Source of the DNA: Verrucomicrobiales bacterium
GTDB taxonomy: Bacteria; Verrucomicrobiota; Verrucomicrobiia; Limisphaerales; J093
DNA length: 64,000 nt
NCBI GenBank assembly: GCA_015075445.1
Contig: JABTUJ010000039.1
Span: 39,642-103,641, forward strand
Direction of reading: 5' to 3'
Notes under the pieces: model-generated
Told to the model about the DNA's origin: nothing
The model's database searches: none
The model's input: the letters and a program-made list of their open reading frames with translations, nothing else
Shown here: piece after piece, positions 25,246 to 34,483 of the stretch
Numbering within the stretch: the stretch's first letter is position 1
Layout: each line of letters opens with the position of its first letter
Translations under genes and position numbers: made by a program

Positions 25246-25401
25246 ATGGCGAACGCCTCAAACACCTCCACCTCGTCCGTAACTGACCGTCTCGCCCGGC
25301 TCTGCCAGGAACTACCCCGTCGCACCCGGGGACAGGCCGAGGTTCTGTATTGGCTCCTCGAAACCGTCTTCGAGGGCGCCCAACTCCGCCTGGTCCGATG
25401 A
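25246..25401 (+). CDS. Small protein coupled to the VirD4-like gene
   Basis: 51 residues: MANASNTSTSSVTDRLARLC, then QELPRRTRGQAEVLYWLLET, then VFEGAQLRLVR. It is too short for most gene callers, but its stop overlaps the next gene's start in an ATGA, and its codon use matches the following gene. One amphipathic helix is predicted. By position, an accessory of the coupling ATPase or a leader peptide for coupled translation. No family recognised. Confidence 0.5.
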   Translation: MANASNTSTSSVTDRLARLCQELPRRTRGQAEVLYWLLETVFEGAQLRLVR

Positions 25402-26675
25402 TCTTCCCTCACCCGGTGGGCCTGGTTCCGGGCCCTATCGTCATGGTCTCGGGATGGAGCCTGCCCTTCCCGGTCGATCCCCGGGTGTCGGCGGGCGTCC
25501 TCGGCCTGGTGGGGTTGCTGCTGCTGCTGGGGTGGGCCGACCGCGGCGGTCGCGCGCACGAGACCGTGGCGCGGCTCAGGGGGTTCACCTGGCATCGGCA
25601 CACGTTCTGCCAGCACTTCCTCATCACCGGCGCGACCGGTTCGGGCAAGACGTTGAGCGGCATCCTCCCCCTGCTCTTCCAGGTGTTCAAACACCAGCCC
25701 CGGTTCGGCGGGCTCTGCGTGGATGTCAAAGGAGTTCTCCACGAACAGGTCAGCGCGATGGCCCGCCACTTCGGTCGTGACCACGACCTGGTGCTCCTGG
25801 AAGTCCGACCCCTCAACGCCCCGGCAGACTGGCAGCCCCGACACCGGTTCAACCTGGTGGGCGATCGCTCGATCCCCTTCGCGACTTACGCCCGGTGTGT
25901 GGTGGATACCGCCGTCGCCCTGGGCAGCCGGCATGAACAGAGCTTCTTCCGGCGCGCGGCCCAGATCCACATCGCCAAGGCCCTCGAGGCCCTCGCCGCC
26001 CTGGGCTACGAGGTCACCCTCGAGAACGCCCACAACCTCCTGGTCAATCCGCCCGACACCCAGGCCGCCATTGCCCAATTGGCCTCGCGCGAGCCCACCC
26101 ACAGCCTCGCCGAGCACTTCCGCAATTACCTCGCCCAACCCCCCGAGCAACTGGCCGGCATCACCGGCACGGTGGCCAACTACCTGCATTACTTCACCCT
26201 ACCGCCCATCGCCGAGGTCTTCTGCCGGGACAGCACCTTCGCCCTGGCCGAGGTGGATCAGGGCCGCATCCTCTGCCTGGCCCTGCCCCAGCGCTACCAG
26301 ACCGAACGGCGATTCGTCGGCACCACGTCCCTGATCCCCGTGCTCGGGGCCGAACAGGCCCGGGTATTCACCCTGAACCTCCGCAACCGGCTGATCTTCA
26401 CCGCCGCGGACGAAGACGATGCCCGGGCCAGTGCGGAGTTCCTGGGCAAGGTCACCAAGCGCGAGCGCTCAGTCACACGGGGCGAAGGGCGGCGGACCGA
26501 AACGGTCAGCGAACGGGAGGAGTTCCGGATCAAGCCGCACGAGCTGCGCCGGTTGCGCAAGCACCGGTGTGTGCTGGTCCACTGCACCCGCGGCCACCGC
26601 AAGGTCCTGCTGCCGCCGCGGGAGCCTGATGGGACGGTCTCGCGCTGGTTTCACCGCTGGGACTTCGGCTCATGA
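25398..26675 (+). CDS. VirD4/TraG-type coupling ATPase, apparently lacking Walker B
   Basis: 425 residues from the ATG of the ATGA overlap. One membrane segment (VSAGVLGLVGLLLLLGWA) precedes the P-loop FLITGATGSGKTLSGILPLL and a VDVKGVLHEQV motif. The TraM-recognition-like end is NRLIFTAADEDDARASAEFL, RIKPHELRRLRKHRCVLVHC. These proteins pump DNA or protein to type IV secretion systems. In family members of this style, between ERRFVGT and the SLIPVLG segment I expect about 60 residues with the Walker B acid pair (L-x-x-WADEAQ); here they are absent. The result is about 425 residues instead of about 490. The frame is intact, so this looks like an in-frame deletion that probably kills ATP hydrolysis. 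Confidence 0.78.
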   Translation: MIFPHPVGLVPGPIVMVSGWSLPFPVDPRVSAGVLGLVGLLLLLGWADRGGRAHETVARLRGFTWHRHTFCQHFLITGATGSGKTLSGILPLLFQVFKHQPRFGGLCVDVKGVLHEQVSAMARHFGRDHDLVLLEVRPLNAPADWQPRHRFNLVGDRSIPFATYARCVVDTAVALGSRHEQSFFRRAAQIHIAKALEALAALGYEVTLENAHNLLVNPPDTQAAIAQLASREPTHSLAEHFRNYLAQPPEQLAGITGTVANYLHYFTLPPIAEVFCRDSTFALAEVDQGRILCLALPQRYQTERRFVGTTSLIPVLGAEQARVFTLNLRNRLIFTAADEDDARASAEFLGKVTKRERSVTRGEGRRTETVSEREEFRIKPHELRRLRKHRCVLVHCTRGHRKVLLPPREPDGTVSRWFHRWDFGS

Positions 26676-26688
26676 CCTCGCACGAAGT

Positions 26689-26707
26689 CCCCTATCGCAG
26701 ATAGGGG
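26689..26707 (+). terminator. Hairpin after the coupling ATPase gene
   Basis: CCCCTATC (26689-26696) and GATAGGGG (26700-26707), a perfect 8-bp stem with a GCA loop, 12 bp after the stop and followed by TTGG and, 10 bp on, a run of ten G. Plausible intrinsic-like terminator separating this unit from the TOTE gene. Confidence 0.5.
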
Positions 26708-26987
26708 TTGGTGTAGTGGGGGGGGGGCAGCCGAGTAGTCAGGCCTTGGCCGGAATCGTGCCGTGAAGACCTGCGGTCGCCTTCTTCGTCATAAGCGCAA
26801 CACTCCCAGCATCCTACCAATGGACGCACCAGGCACCGCGACGGTTCACATTCGACCCTCACCTGGAGAGAACCGTGGGAGGATCGACTCGGTGACGTCT
26901 CTGTCGTATCATCGGCGGATGCCGTCGATCAACGATCCGGAGGGCTCGCCTGCGGCACGGGCCCTGCGCACGGCGGGCGAAACCACG

Positions 26988-29864
26988 ATGCCTTTGACGC
27001 AACATTCGTCAGCCCACGAGAAGATCGCCCTGTTCCGCTCCTTGTTTCGCGGGCGTGACGATGTGTATCCGCGTCGATTCGAAAGCCGGAAGACGGGACG
27101 GGCAGGCTACCAGCCCGCCTGCGGCCACGAGTGGGTACGGGGCCTCTGCGAGAAGCCGCGGGTCAAGTGTTCTGAGTGTCCGCACCAGTGCTTTCTCCCG
27201 GTGACCGACGAAGTCGTTCGCTGGCACCTTTCGGGTCGCGACGGCGCCGGACGCGACTTTGTGATGGGCATCTACCCGATGCTCCGGGACGAGACTTGTC
27301 ACTTCCTGGCGGTGGACTTCGACGGGGATCACTGGTGTGAAGACGCAGCCGCGTTCCTGGGAACGTGCCGCAAGCTCGACATCCCCGCGCCGCTGGAAAG
27401 ATCCCGGTCGGGTAACGGAGGGCATGTCTGGATGTTCTTCGAAGAGGCGGTCCCAGCAAATCTCGCTCGCAAACTGGGATCACTGGTCCTGACAGAGACG
27501 ATGGAGCGTCGGCCCGAGCTGGGATTGCGGTCGTATGATCGGCTCTTCCCGAACCAGGATACCCTGCCGAAGGGCGGTTTCGGCAACCTGATCGCCCTGC
27601 CCCTCCAACGGCTTCCAAGGGATCGAGGCAACAGTGTGTTCATCGACGATGGCCTCCAACCGCATCCCGATCAGTGGACGTTCCTCGCCTTGATCCAGCG
27701 CATTTCGAGGGCTCAGCTTGAGGGATTGGTGCAGTCGGCTGAGGGCCGGGGGCGCATCGTGGGCGTCAGGATGGCCGCGACCGAGGGCGAGGATGATACC
27801 CCCTGGACTGCGCCTCCTTCCCGACGAAGGAAGGAAACCCCGATCGAGGGGCCGTTGCCCATGGAACTGGAGTTGGTGTTGGCCGACCAAATCTACCTCG
27901 CAAAGCGGGACCTACCACCGGCATTGAGGAATCGGCTCGTTCGTCTGGCGGCTTTTCAGAATCCGGAGTTCTACCGGTGCCAAGCCATGCGTCTACCGAC
28001 TTATGACAAGCCCCGGGTGATCGCCTGCGCGGAGGACTGCGACCAGCATATCGCCCTTCCGCGCGGTTGTCTCGACGAGGTTAGGGAACTGTTGCAGAGG
28101 TTGGGAATCCGATCGGTTGTGCGCGACGAGCGATTCAACGGTCGCCCGCTCGCGGTCCAGTTTCAGGGTGAGTTGCGTGCCGAACAGCAGGCGGCGGCGC
28201 AGGCTCTGCTCGCGCATGAGGCCGGGGTCTTGTCCGCCACTACCGCGTTTGGGAAGACGGTGATTGCCGCCTGGCTGATTGCCCGGCGCGGCGTGAACAC
28301 TCTGGTGCTGGTCCATCGCCAACAACTGCTCGAGCAGTGGGTGGAACGGCTCGCGACCTTTCTCGCAGTATCGCCCAAGGAGATCGGGCGCCTGGGCGGC
28401 GGGCGCAAGACACTCAACGGAACCCTGGACGTGGCCCTCATACAGAGCCTCGTGCGGAAAGGCGTCGTGGACGATCGGGTGGCGGACTACGGCCATCTGG
28501 TCGTGGACGAATGCCACCATCTTTCGGCCCACAGCTTCGAGCAGGTCGCGCGCCGGACCAAGGCCCGGTTTGTCGCGGGCCTCTCGGCCACGCTTGTGCG
28601 CAAGGATGGCCATCATCCCATCATCTTCATGCAGTGCGGGCCGGTCCGATATCGTGTGGACGCCCGACAGCAGGCGGCGGCGCGGCCCTTCACCCACCGG
28701 GTCATCGTCCGGCCCACGGGATTTCGATCCCCCTTCGCTCCTGAGGAGGATCTCAGGATTGAGTTTCAGAAGTTGCAGGAAGCGCTCGCGCAGTGCACCA
28801 GCCGGAATCGGATGATCTGTGAGGATGTCCTGGGAACCCTGTGCAAGGGCCGATGCCCGCTGGTGCTGACCGAGCGGACCGACCACCTGACGGAACTGGC
28901 GGACCAACTCCGTCCGCGTGTGTCGCAAGTGATCACGCTCCAAGGCGGGATCGGGCGGAAGGCATTGCGCGAAGCACTGAGCCGCCTGGCGGCACCCGCC
29001 GCCCCGGGCAGTCGAGTCCTTCTGGCGACTGGAAAGTACATCGGCGAAGGGTTTGACGACCCGCGACTGGACACGCTGTTTCTGGCGTTGCCGGTTTCGT
29101 GGCGCGGGACCATCGCCCAGTACGTCGGCCGTCTGCACCGGCTGCACGAAGGCAAGCGCGAGGTCATGGTGTACGACTATGCTGACCTTGACGTGCCGAT
29201 GCTCTCCCGCATGTTCGACCGCCGATGTCAGGGATACGAAGCGGTCGGTTATGCGATCCTCCTGCCGGCCAGCGCGCGGCCCGGCTGGCCTACGGATGTG
29301 CCCCTGCCGGTGGATCCGGAATGGAAACAAGACTACGCCGCCAGCGTCCGCCGGCTGATTCGCGACGGCGTGGATACCCCGTTGGCCAACCTGTTCGTCC
29401 ACGCGGCGCGCGCTCCCTTGCCCGAGGCCGTGGGGGCCGATCGGGCGCGGAGCGCTTCGGAAGCGTTCCTCTTTCGCCGGCTAGAAACCCTGCCGGAGAC
29501 TGCAGGGCGATTCCGACTGAATGTGGAATTGCCCATTCCCTTCGACAACCTGGGCCGGATGGAGGTCGACTTCCTGTGCGTCGACGCGGGATTGGTGGTC
29601 GAGTTGGACGGCGCGCAACACCTGTCGGATCCCGAAGCCTATCGCCGGGATCGACAGAAGGACGCGCTCTTGCAGGAGCGTGGCTTCTTTGTTCTGCGGT
29701 TCCTCGCGGAAGATCTGGCCAAGCAGTTGGATGCGGTCCTGGATGCCATCCTGCGAGTCCTTGCGCATCGAGCGAGAGTGTCCTTCCCTCGCGCTGAGCG
29801 CGACACGCCGACACTGCCGGAAGCGAACCTGTCGCCCCCAGGAAGGGCTCCACCCAACAGTTGA
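26988..29864 (+). CDS. TOTE conflict system primase-helicase-endonuclease
   Basis: About 958 residues from the ATG at 26988 (in-frame starts at 26919 and 26763 exist, but the family begins HEKIALFRSLFRGRDDVYPR). First comes an archaeo-eukaryotic-type primase, with a Cys-rich VKCSECPHQ and catalytic VDFDGD at about 109-114, then LERSRSGNGGHVWMFFEE and RSYDRLFPNQDTLPKGGFGN. Next is a superfamily 2 helicase: ATTAFGKT (about 417-424), DECHH (about 507-511), LSATLVRKDG and QYVGRLHR. Last is a DUF559/Vsr-like nuclease: FLCVDAGLVVELDGAQHLSD (about 860-880) and DALLQERGFFVLRF. This three-domain order is the TOTE system, proposed to act against invading DNA. All key residues are present. It follows a VirD4-like gene, in accessory DNA. 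Confidence 0.88.
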   Translation: MPLTQHSSAHEKIALFRSLFRGRDDVYPRRFESRKTGRAGYQPACGHEWVRGLCEKPRVKCSECPHQCFLPVTDEVVRWHLSGRDGAGRDFVMGIYPMLRDETCHFLAVDFDGDHWCEDAAAFLGTCRKLDIPAPLERSRSGNGGHVWMFFEEAVPANLARKLGSLVLTETMERRPELGLRSYDRLFPNQDTLPKGGFGNLIALPLQRLPRDRGNSVFIDDGLQPHPDQWTFLALIQRISRAQLEGLVQSAEGRGRIVGVRMAATEGEDDTPWTAPPSRRRKETPIEGPLPMELELVLADQIYLAKRDLPPALRNRLVRLAAFQNPEFYRCQAMRLPTYDKPRVIACAEDCDQHIALPRGCLDEVRELLQRLGIRSVVRDERFNGRPLAVQFQGELRAEQQAAAQALLAHEAGVLSATTAFGKTVIAAWLIARRGVNTLVLVHRQQLLEQWVERLATFLAVSPKEIGRLGGGRKTLNGTLDVALIQSLVRKGVVDDRVADYGHLVVDECHHLSAHSFEQVARRTKARFVAGLSATLVRKDGHHPIIFMQCGPVRYRVDARQQAAARPFTHRVIVRPTGFRSPFAPEEDLRIEFQKLQEALAQCTSRNRMICEDVLGTLCKGRCPLVLTERTDHLTELADQLRPRVSQVITLQGGIGRKALREALSRLAAPAAPGSRVLLATGKYIGEGFDDPRLDTLFLALPVSWRGTIAQYVGRLHRLHEGKREVMVYDYADLDVPMLSRMFDRRCQGYEAVGYAILLPASARPGWPTDVPLPVDPEWKQDYAASVRRLIRDGVDTPLANLFVHAARAPLPEAVGADRARSASEAFLFRRLETLPETAGRFRLNVELPIPFDNLGRMEVDFLCVDAGLVVELDGAQHLSDPEAYRRDRQKDALLQERGFFVLRFLAEDLAKQLDAVLDAILRVLAHRARVSFPRAERDTPTLPEANLSPPGRAPPNS

Positions 29865-30087
29865 AGCGAGGCTTGAGGATTCTGCTTGCTTGCTGTTTTC
29901 GCGTCCGAGGTATAGCCTCCGGACCATGAGTTTGGTGGTGGAACAAGGTGAGCCCATCCCGTTTCAATAGCGACGTCGTAAGGGGACGCCTCCGGCGCAA
30001 CTCGGCGCTGGATGGCCAGGGTTGTCAGCCTCTTCCCGGGTCGGCGCAAGCGACTTTTCAAGGAGACTTCAGGGCTTTCACTAACTC

Positions 30088-31545
30088 CTATTCGGGACTG
30101 ACCCCACCGGGATCAACGACGCGGAAGAAGCGCGCTTCCTCACCGATCCCGTCCGCCACCACCGTCGCGCTGCCCGCCGCTGGCACTTCGACGTTCGTGT
30201 AAACCTGCCACGCCGCGTCCATGACCGCCTCGCTGCTCAGCACCGTGTACGTTCGCCCCGGCTGCCCCGTGAACTCGAAACGCAGTTGGTCCCCTTCCCG
30301 CACCCAGTCCGTGATCCGGATGGGCGGCCGGACCGAAACGATCCGATACACCTCGCCGTCCGCCAGATCACACACGTAAAGCTCGCCCCGCGCGTCCTCG
30401 CCGAAGGATGCCACGTTGCCAATCGGCCGTGGGCTACCCGCGTTCAACTCGGCCGTCCGTTCCCGGAGATCCATCACCTGGCCCTCTTCGTACAACAGAC
30501 TCCAGAACCGCGCCGAGCCGTAGTCCGCAAACAGATAGTGACCCTGCAGCGCCGGGATGTCGTCGCCCCGATACACATAGCCGCCCGTGACGGAGATCCC
30601 CAACGACCGCCCATAGTCGTGCAGCGGCTCCACGGCGTCGGTCACCGGATGCTCTTCCGGATACGGGCTGCCGTCGTAAGCCGGATTCTGAATCGTGCCT
30701 TCGCGCGGGCGCCATCCGAAGTTCAGGCCGCCCACCCCGCTCGGCGCCAGACTGATCTCCTCCCGTGCGCTCTGGCCGACGTCCCCGATCCACAGATCGC
30801 CCGTCAACCGATCCAGGCTGCAACGCCAGGGATTCCGCAGGCCAAAAGCCCAGATTTCCGGTCGCCATTCGCTGTGGCCAGAGAACGGATTCGTCTCCGG
30901 AACGCCGTAGGGCGACGCCCCATTCACATCGATGCGCAGCACCTTGCCCAGCAGACGGCTCCGATCCTGGCCACTGCCGATCGACCCGTGGCGGTCATTC
31001 GACCCGCCCCCGTCCCCGCTACTGATGTACAGGTAGCCGTCGGGACCAAACCCCAGCCAACCGCCGTTGTGGTTCCCCTCCGGTTGATCGAACGCCAGCA
31101 CCACCGTGGCGCTGTCCGGGTCCGCCGCGACGGCCGTCGCCGGATCGCCCAGCGCCTGGTACCGCGCGATGATGGTCTGCCCCGCCGGACCTCCCCCCGT
31201 CGTGGTGTAGTTCACATACAGGAAGCCGTTCTCACCGTAGGCCGGGTGGAAAGCCAGACCCAGCAACCCCTGCTCGTTGCCGCGGGTCACCCCGGGAATC
31301 GTCAGAAACGTGCCCTCAATCGCCAGAGTCGTGAGGTTCAGAAGGCGGATGCGGCCCGTGTGCTGCTCCACCACGAACAGCCGGTTCGTGTCCCCGGGTG
31401 GTGCCGTCGCAAAGACCGGGCGGCTGAATCCTGCCCCGACCCGCTGGACCGCCAACTCCGCCGTGGCGACTTCGCCCAGCACCGGGGGCAGTACCGCGGT
31501 CAGCAGGAGACCCCGCGCAAAAGTCAGTATCCTGAAATTCATCAT
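30088..31545 (-). CDS. PQQ-dependent sugar dehydrogenase-like exported protein
   Basis: 485 residues. The signal peptide is ILTFARGLLLTAVLPPVLGE. A six-bladed soluble-glucose-dehydrogenase propeller follows, with RLFVVEQHTGRIRLLN, EQGLLGLAFHPAYGENGFLY, GNHNGGWLGFGPDGYLYIS, EIWAFGLRNPWRCSLDR, WIGDVGQSAREEISL and YRGDDIPALQGHYLFADYG. The His and Arg/Asp positions used for PQQ and calcium binding in this family appear kept. A C-terminal module ends ARFFRVVDPG, like other exported proteins here. Likely a periplasmic aldose dehydrogenase. It is divergent from the HzsA-related gene, with a 118-bp shared upstream region. Confidence 0.85.
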   Translation of the reverse strand: MMNFRILTFARGLLLTAVLPPVLGEVATAELAVQRVGAGFSRPVFATAPPGDTNRLFVVEQHTGRIRLLNLTTLAIEGTFLTIPGVTRGNEQGLLGLAFHPAYGENGFLYVNYTTTGGGPAGQTIIARYQALGDPATAVAADPDSATVVLAFDQPEGNHNGGWLGFGPDGYLYISSGDGGGSNDRHGSIGSGQDRSRLLGKVLRIDVNGASPYGVPETNPFSGHSEWRPEIWAFGLRNPWRCSLDRLTGDLWIGDVGQSAREEISLAPSGVGGLNFGWRPREGTIQNPAYDGSPYPEEHPVTDAVEPLHDYGRSLGISVTGGYVYRGDDIPALQGHYLFADYGSARFWSLLYEEGQVMDLRERTAELNAGSPRPIGNVASFGEDARGELYVCDLADGEVYRIVSVRPPIRITDWVREGDQLRFEFTGQPGRTYTVLSSEAVMDAAWQVYTNVEVPAAGSATVVADGIGEEARFFRVVDPGGVSPE

Positions 31546-31663
31546 GATTGAAGCTTGTGGTCAAAGGCGGCTTGTCAAATCCCCCCATCCTCCCGCGCAA
31601 CCGGGGGTCGGCCCCCTTTCCGCTGGTCAGCCCACCCCGCGACGCTCATCCTTCCGCCTGACC

Positions 31664-33484
31664 ATGATACGACTCGTACCGACTCGGCCTGCGACCCGGG
31701 TCCTCCTGGCACTGGGGTGCCTGAGTGGCTGGTTGTCCCACGCTGCCCCCGACGACGAAACGGCGGAGCCGTGGCCCTATCACCGCCAGTCGACCTGGGT
31801 GCAAACCCTCGGCGTGGCCCGGGCCGCATGGAAGACCACCCCGGCGCGCCCGGAAGGACGCGAGGCGGCGCTGGAAATCTGGTGGGAACGGTTGCGCGAT
31901 GATTTCCCCGTGGTATGTGATTGGGCCGCCCAAGACGGCGGATGGGACCCCTATCCGTGGCTGAGCAGCGGACCGGGCACCGACTGGGAACGCCGGGTCA
32001 TCACCCGCGCCCTGGCCGGGTTGAGTGACACCCACGCCCTGACCGGCGCTTTCCGGGCGTTGTGCGCCGCCGCGTCCGGACCCGAGGACCCACGCTGGCT
32101 CGAGCTCTACGTCCAGGCCGCGACCGCGCGCCGAATCGCCCGCCTCGCCACGGTCACCGCGCAGGTCCCTCAGTTCGTGTTCACCCGGCGCCGCACGGTG
32201 CGCCCGTCCTTCTTCGCCTACACCGAAGGCCAGTCCGACGCACAGCATGAACGCCATTTCCTGCCCGGCGCAGCGTTGTGTCGGTTCGAATGGGACGGCC
32301 AAGCCGGACGCGTAAGCACGCTGCTCGAGGATCCTGCGGGGGTCATCCGCGACCCGGCCGTGTCCTGGGATGGCCGGCGAATCGTGTTCGCCTGGAAGAA
32401 GTCGCTCGACGAGGACGACTACCATCTGTTCGAGCTTGATCCCGCGACCCACCGGGTGCGCCAGCTCACCTCCGGCCTGGGCTTCGCCGACTACGAACCC
32501 GCCTTCCTGCCCAACGGCGACCTCATCTTCGCCTCGACCCGCTGCGTGCAGACGGTGGATTGCTGGTGGACCGAGGTCAGCAACCTCTACACCTGCGACG
32601 CGGACGGGCGTTTTCTGCGACGCCTGGGTTTCGACCAGGTGCACACCGTCTTCCCGCAGGTGCTCGACGACGGCCGGGTGATCTACACGCGCTGGGACTA
32701 CAACGACCGCGGTCAGGTGTTCCCCCAACCCTTGTTCCAGATGCATCCGGACGGAACCGGGCAGGCGGAGTTCTACGGCAACAATTCCTGGTTTCCGACG
32801 ACGATCGCCCACGCGCGCGGCATCCCGGGAACGTCACGGGTCCTGGCGATCCTCTGCGGCCATCACACCAGCCAAGCGGGCAAGCTGGCGATCATCGACC
32901 CGGAACGGGGCCGCCACGAGAATCAGGGGGTGCAACTGGTGGCCCCGATACGCCGGACGAAAGCCGAACGCATCGACGGCTACGGCCAGTCCGGCGAACT
33001 CTGGCAGTACCCTTATCCCCTCAATGAACGCGAATTCCTGGTCGGCTACGCGCCGCGCGGCTGGGAGCGCCCCGGTCGCCACGCGGATGATGGGGACTTC
33101 GCGATCTACTGGATGGACATCGAGGGACGGCGGGAACTGCTGGTGCGTGACCCCGCCGGCCCCTGTCAGCAGCCGGTGCCGCTGGTTGCGAGGACCCGGC
33201 CGCCCGTGCGGCCGAGCCTGGTGGATTACCGGCAAACCACGGGCACCTACTACCTGCAGGACGTCTACGCCGGCGCCGGGTTGGTCGGGGTCCCGCGTGG
33301 GACCGTAAAACGGCTCCGCGTGGTCGCCCTCGAGTTTCGGGCCGCCGGCATAGGTCACAACGGCAGCAGCGGCCCGGGCGGCGGCGCGTTGATCAGCACG
33401 CCGGTGGCGGTGGGCAACGGCACGTGGGACGTCAAAGTGGTTCTGGTGAAACCCCTATCCAGCCCGACGGTTCCGCCAGCTTGA
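31664..33484 (+). CDS. HzsA-related protein, N-terminal segment
   Basis: 606 residues from the ATG at 31664, with signal peptide VLLALGCLSGWLSHAAP. The body has a Tol-B/propeller-like domain: DPAVSWDGRRIVFAWKKSLD, DYHLFELDPATHRVRQLTSG, ANYEPAFLPNG-like, TVFPQVLDDGRVIYTRWDYN and ARGIPGTSRVLAILCGHH. These are marks of the HzsA-related family, large multiheme-type exported proteins of Planctomycetota and Verrucomicrobiota. The last 20 residues before the TGA are out of frame: the family-like reading GETPIQPDGSASLK lies in the next frame at 33445-33486, after which the original frame resumes in the second segment. Two opposite one-base changes in G runs, 42 bp apart, explain this. Confidence 0.82.
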   Translation: MIRLVPTRPATRVLLALGCLSGWLSHAAPDDETAEPWPYHRQSTWVQTLGVARAAWKTTPARPEGREAALEIWWERLRDDFPVVCDWAAQDGGWDPYPWLSSGPGTDWERRVITRALAGLSDTHALTGAFRALCAAASGPEDPRWLELYVQAATARRIARLATVTAQVPQFVFTRRRTVRPSFFAYTEGQSDAQHERHFLPGAALCRFEWDGQAGRVSTLLEDPAGVIRDPAVSWDGRRIVFAWKKSLDEDDYHLFELDPATHRVRQLTSGLGFADYEPAFLPNGDLIFASTRCVQTVDCWWTEVSNLYTCDADGRFLRRLGFDQVHTVFPQVLDDGRVIYTRWDYNDRGQVFPQPLFQMHPDGTGQAEFYGNNSWFPTTIAHARGIPGTSRVLAILCGHHTSQAGKLAIIDPERGRHENQGVQLVAPIRRTKAERIDGYGQSGELWQYPYPLNEREFLVGYAPRGWERPGRHADDGDFAIYWMDIEGRRELLVRDPAGPCQQPVPLVARTRPPVRPSLVDYRQTTGTYYLQDVYAGAGLVGVPRGTVKRLRVVALEFRAAGIGHNGSSGPGGGALISTPVAVGNGTWDVKVVLVKPLSSPTVPPA

Positions 33485-33487
33485 AAG

Positions 33488-34405
33488 GTGCCGGCCCGCA
33501 CGCCGGTCTACTTCCAGGCCCTCGACGCCAACGGCCACGCTGTGCAAACGATGCGCAGTTGGAGCACCCTCCAGCCCGGCGAGGTCCAGTCGTGCGTGGG
33601 CTGCCACGAGCACAAGAACTCGGCCCCTCCTACCCAGGCGTATTCCCCGACCGCCACCGCGCAGGCGACCCCACGCGCGCTCGAGCCCTTCTACGGCCCC
33701 TCGCAGGGCTTTAGCTTCCCCAAGGAAATCCAACCCATCCTCGATCGGCATTGTGTCCGCTGTCACGATGAACGCGATCGCCGACCCAGCCCGGCGCGGC
33801 TCGCCCACGCCCTCACTCGCGAGAGTGATCCGGCCTGGCACGTGGCTGGACCAGCTCCGGTTGTCCCCCCGGCCACCCGCCCACAAACGCCTGCCACGCC
33901 CCCGGAGTCACCCGTGGTCCCGCGCTCCCCGGCCTTCAGTCTGCTGGGCACGACCACCGTGGATCCGACGGCCAAGCGCTGCTGGAGCGACGCCTACCTG
34001 AACCTGACGCTCGCGCACCCCGCGGAGAACGACTGGGACCGCGGCTCCTTCACGGGTGTGTTCGACGGACACATGGTCAACTGGATCGGCTCGCAATCCG
34101 TCCCCACTCCCCTGCCCCCCTATGCCGCCGGCGCCGCCCGCAGCGCGTTGTTCCCGCTGCTGGCCCAGGATCATTACGGGGTGCGCCTCTCCCGCGAGGA
34201 ATGGGACAAACTGGCCTGCTGGATCGATCTGCTCGTGCCCTACTGTGGCGATTACACCGAGGCCAACGCGTGGACCGAAGCCGAGCGCCGCACCTACGAC
34301 CGCTTTGCCGAGAAGCGCCGCCGCATGGAAGCCCTGGAACAGGAGCAGATCGAAGCCTGGCAATCCCGCGTCCACCTGACCTTCGACACGCGCCGCCAGG
34401 AGTAA
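33488..34405 (+). CDS. HzsA-related protein, C-terminal diheme segment
   Basis: 305 residues in the same frame as the first segment. It begins VPARTPVYFQALDANGHAVQ and carries two c-type heme motifs, CVGCH (Cys36-His40) and CVRCH (Cys89-His93). It continues through AKRCWSDAYLNLTLAHPAEN and EWDKLACWIDLLVPYCGDYT. The first CxxCH sits after SWSTLQPGEVQS, as usual in this family. With both hemes and both halves intact, the protein would be functional if the intervening indels were sequencing errors. Its neighbour in the opposite direction is a sugar dehydrogenase that could be an electron source, but that link is only inferred. Confidence 0.8.
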   Translation: MPARTPVYFQALDANGHAVQTMRSWSTLQPGEVQSCVGCHEHKNSAPPTQAYSPTATAQATPRALEPFYGPSQGFSFPKEIQPILDRHCVRCHDERDRRPSPARLAHALTRESDPAWHVAGPAPVVPPATRPQTPATPPESPVVPRSPAFSLLGTTTVDPTAKRCWSDAYLNLTLAHPAENDWDRGSFTGVFDGHMVNWIGSQSVPTPLPPYAAGAARSALFPLLAQDHYGVRLSREEWDKLACWIDLLVPYCGDYTEANAWTEAERRTYDRFAEKRRRMEALEQEQIEAWQSRVHLTFDTRRQE

Positions 34406-34483
34406 CCGCGCCCGTGGCTCCCGGCCAAGGAGCTCCCCTCCCCCTGAACCGCCCGGTGAGGGCACCGGGCCTCCAGCCTGTAG

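Noticed and set aside
25194..26189. 331-codon minus frame over the VirD4-like gene
   Set aside because: Shadow; the plus strand has the P-loop and the coupled start.
30286..31551. 421-codon plus-strand frame over the sugar dehydrogenase gene
   Set aside because: Shadow frame; the minus strand has a signal peptide and the full propeller family pattern.
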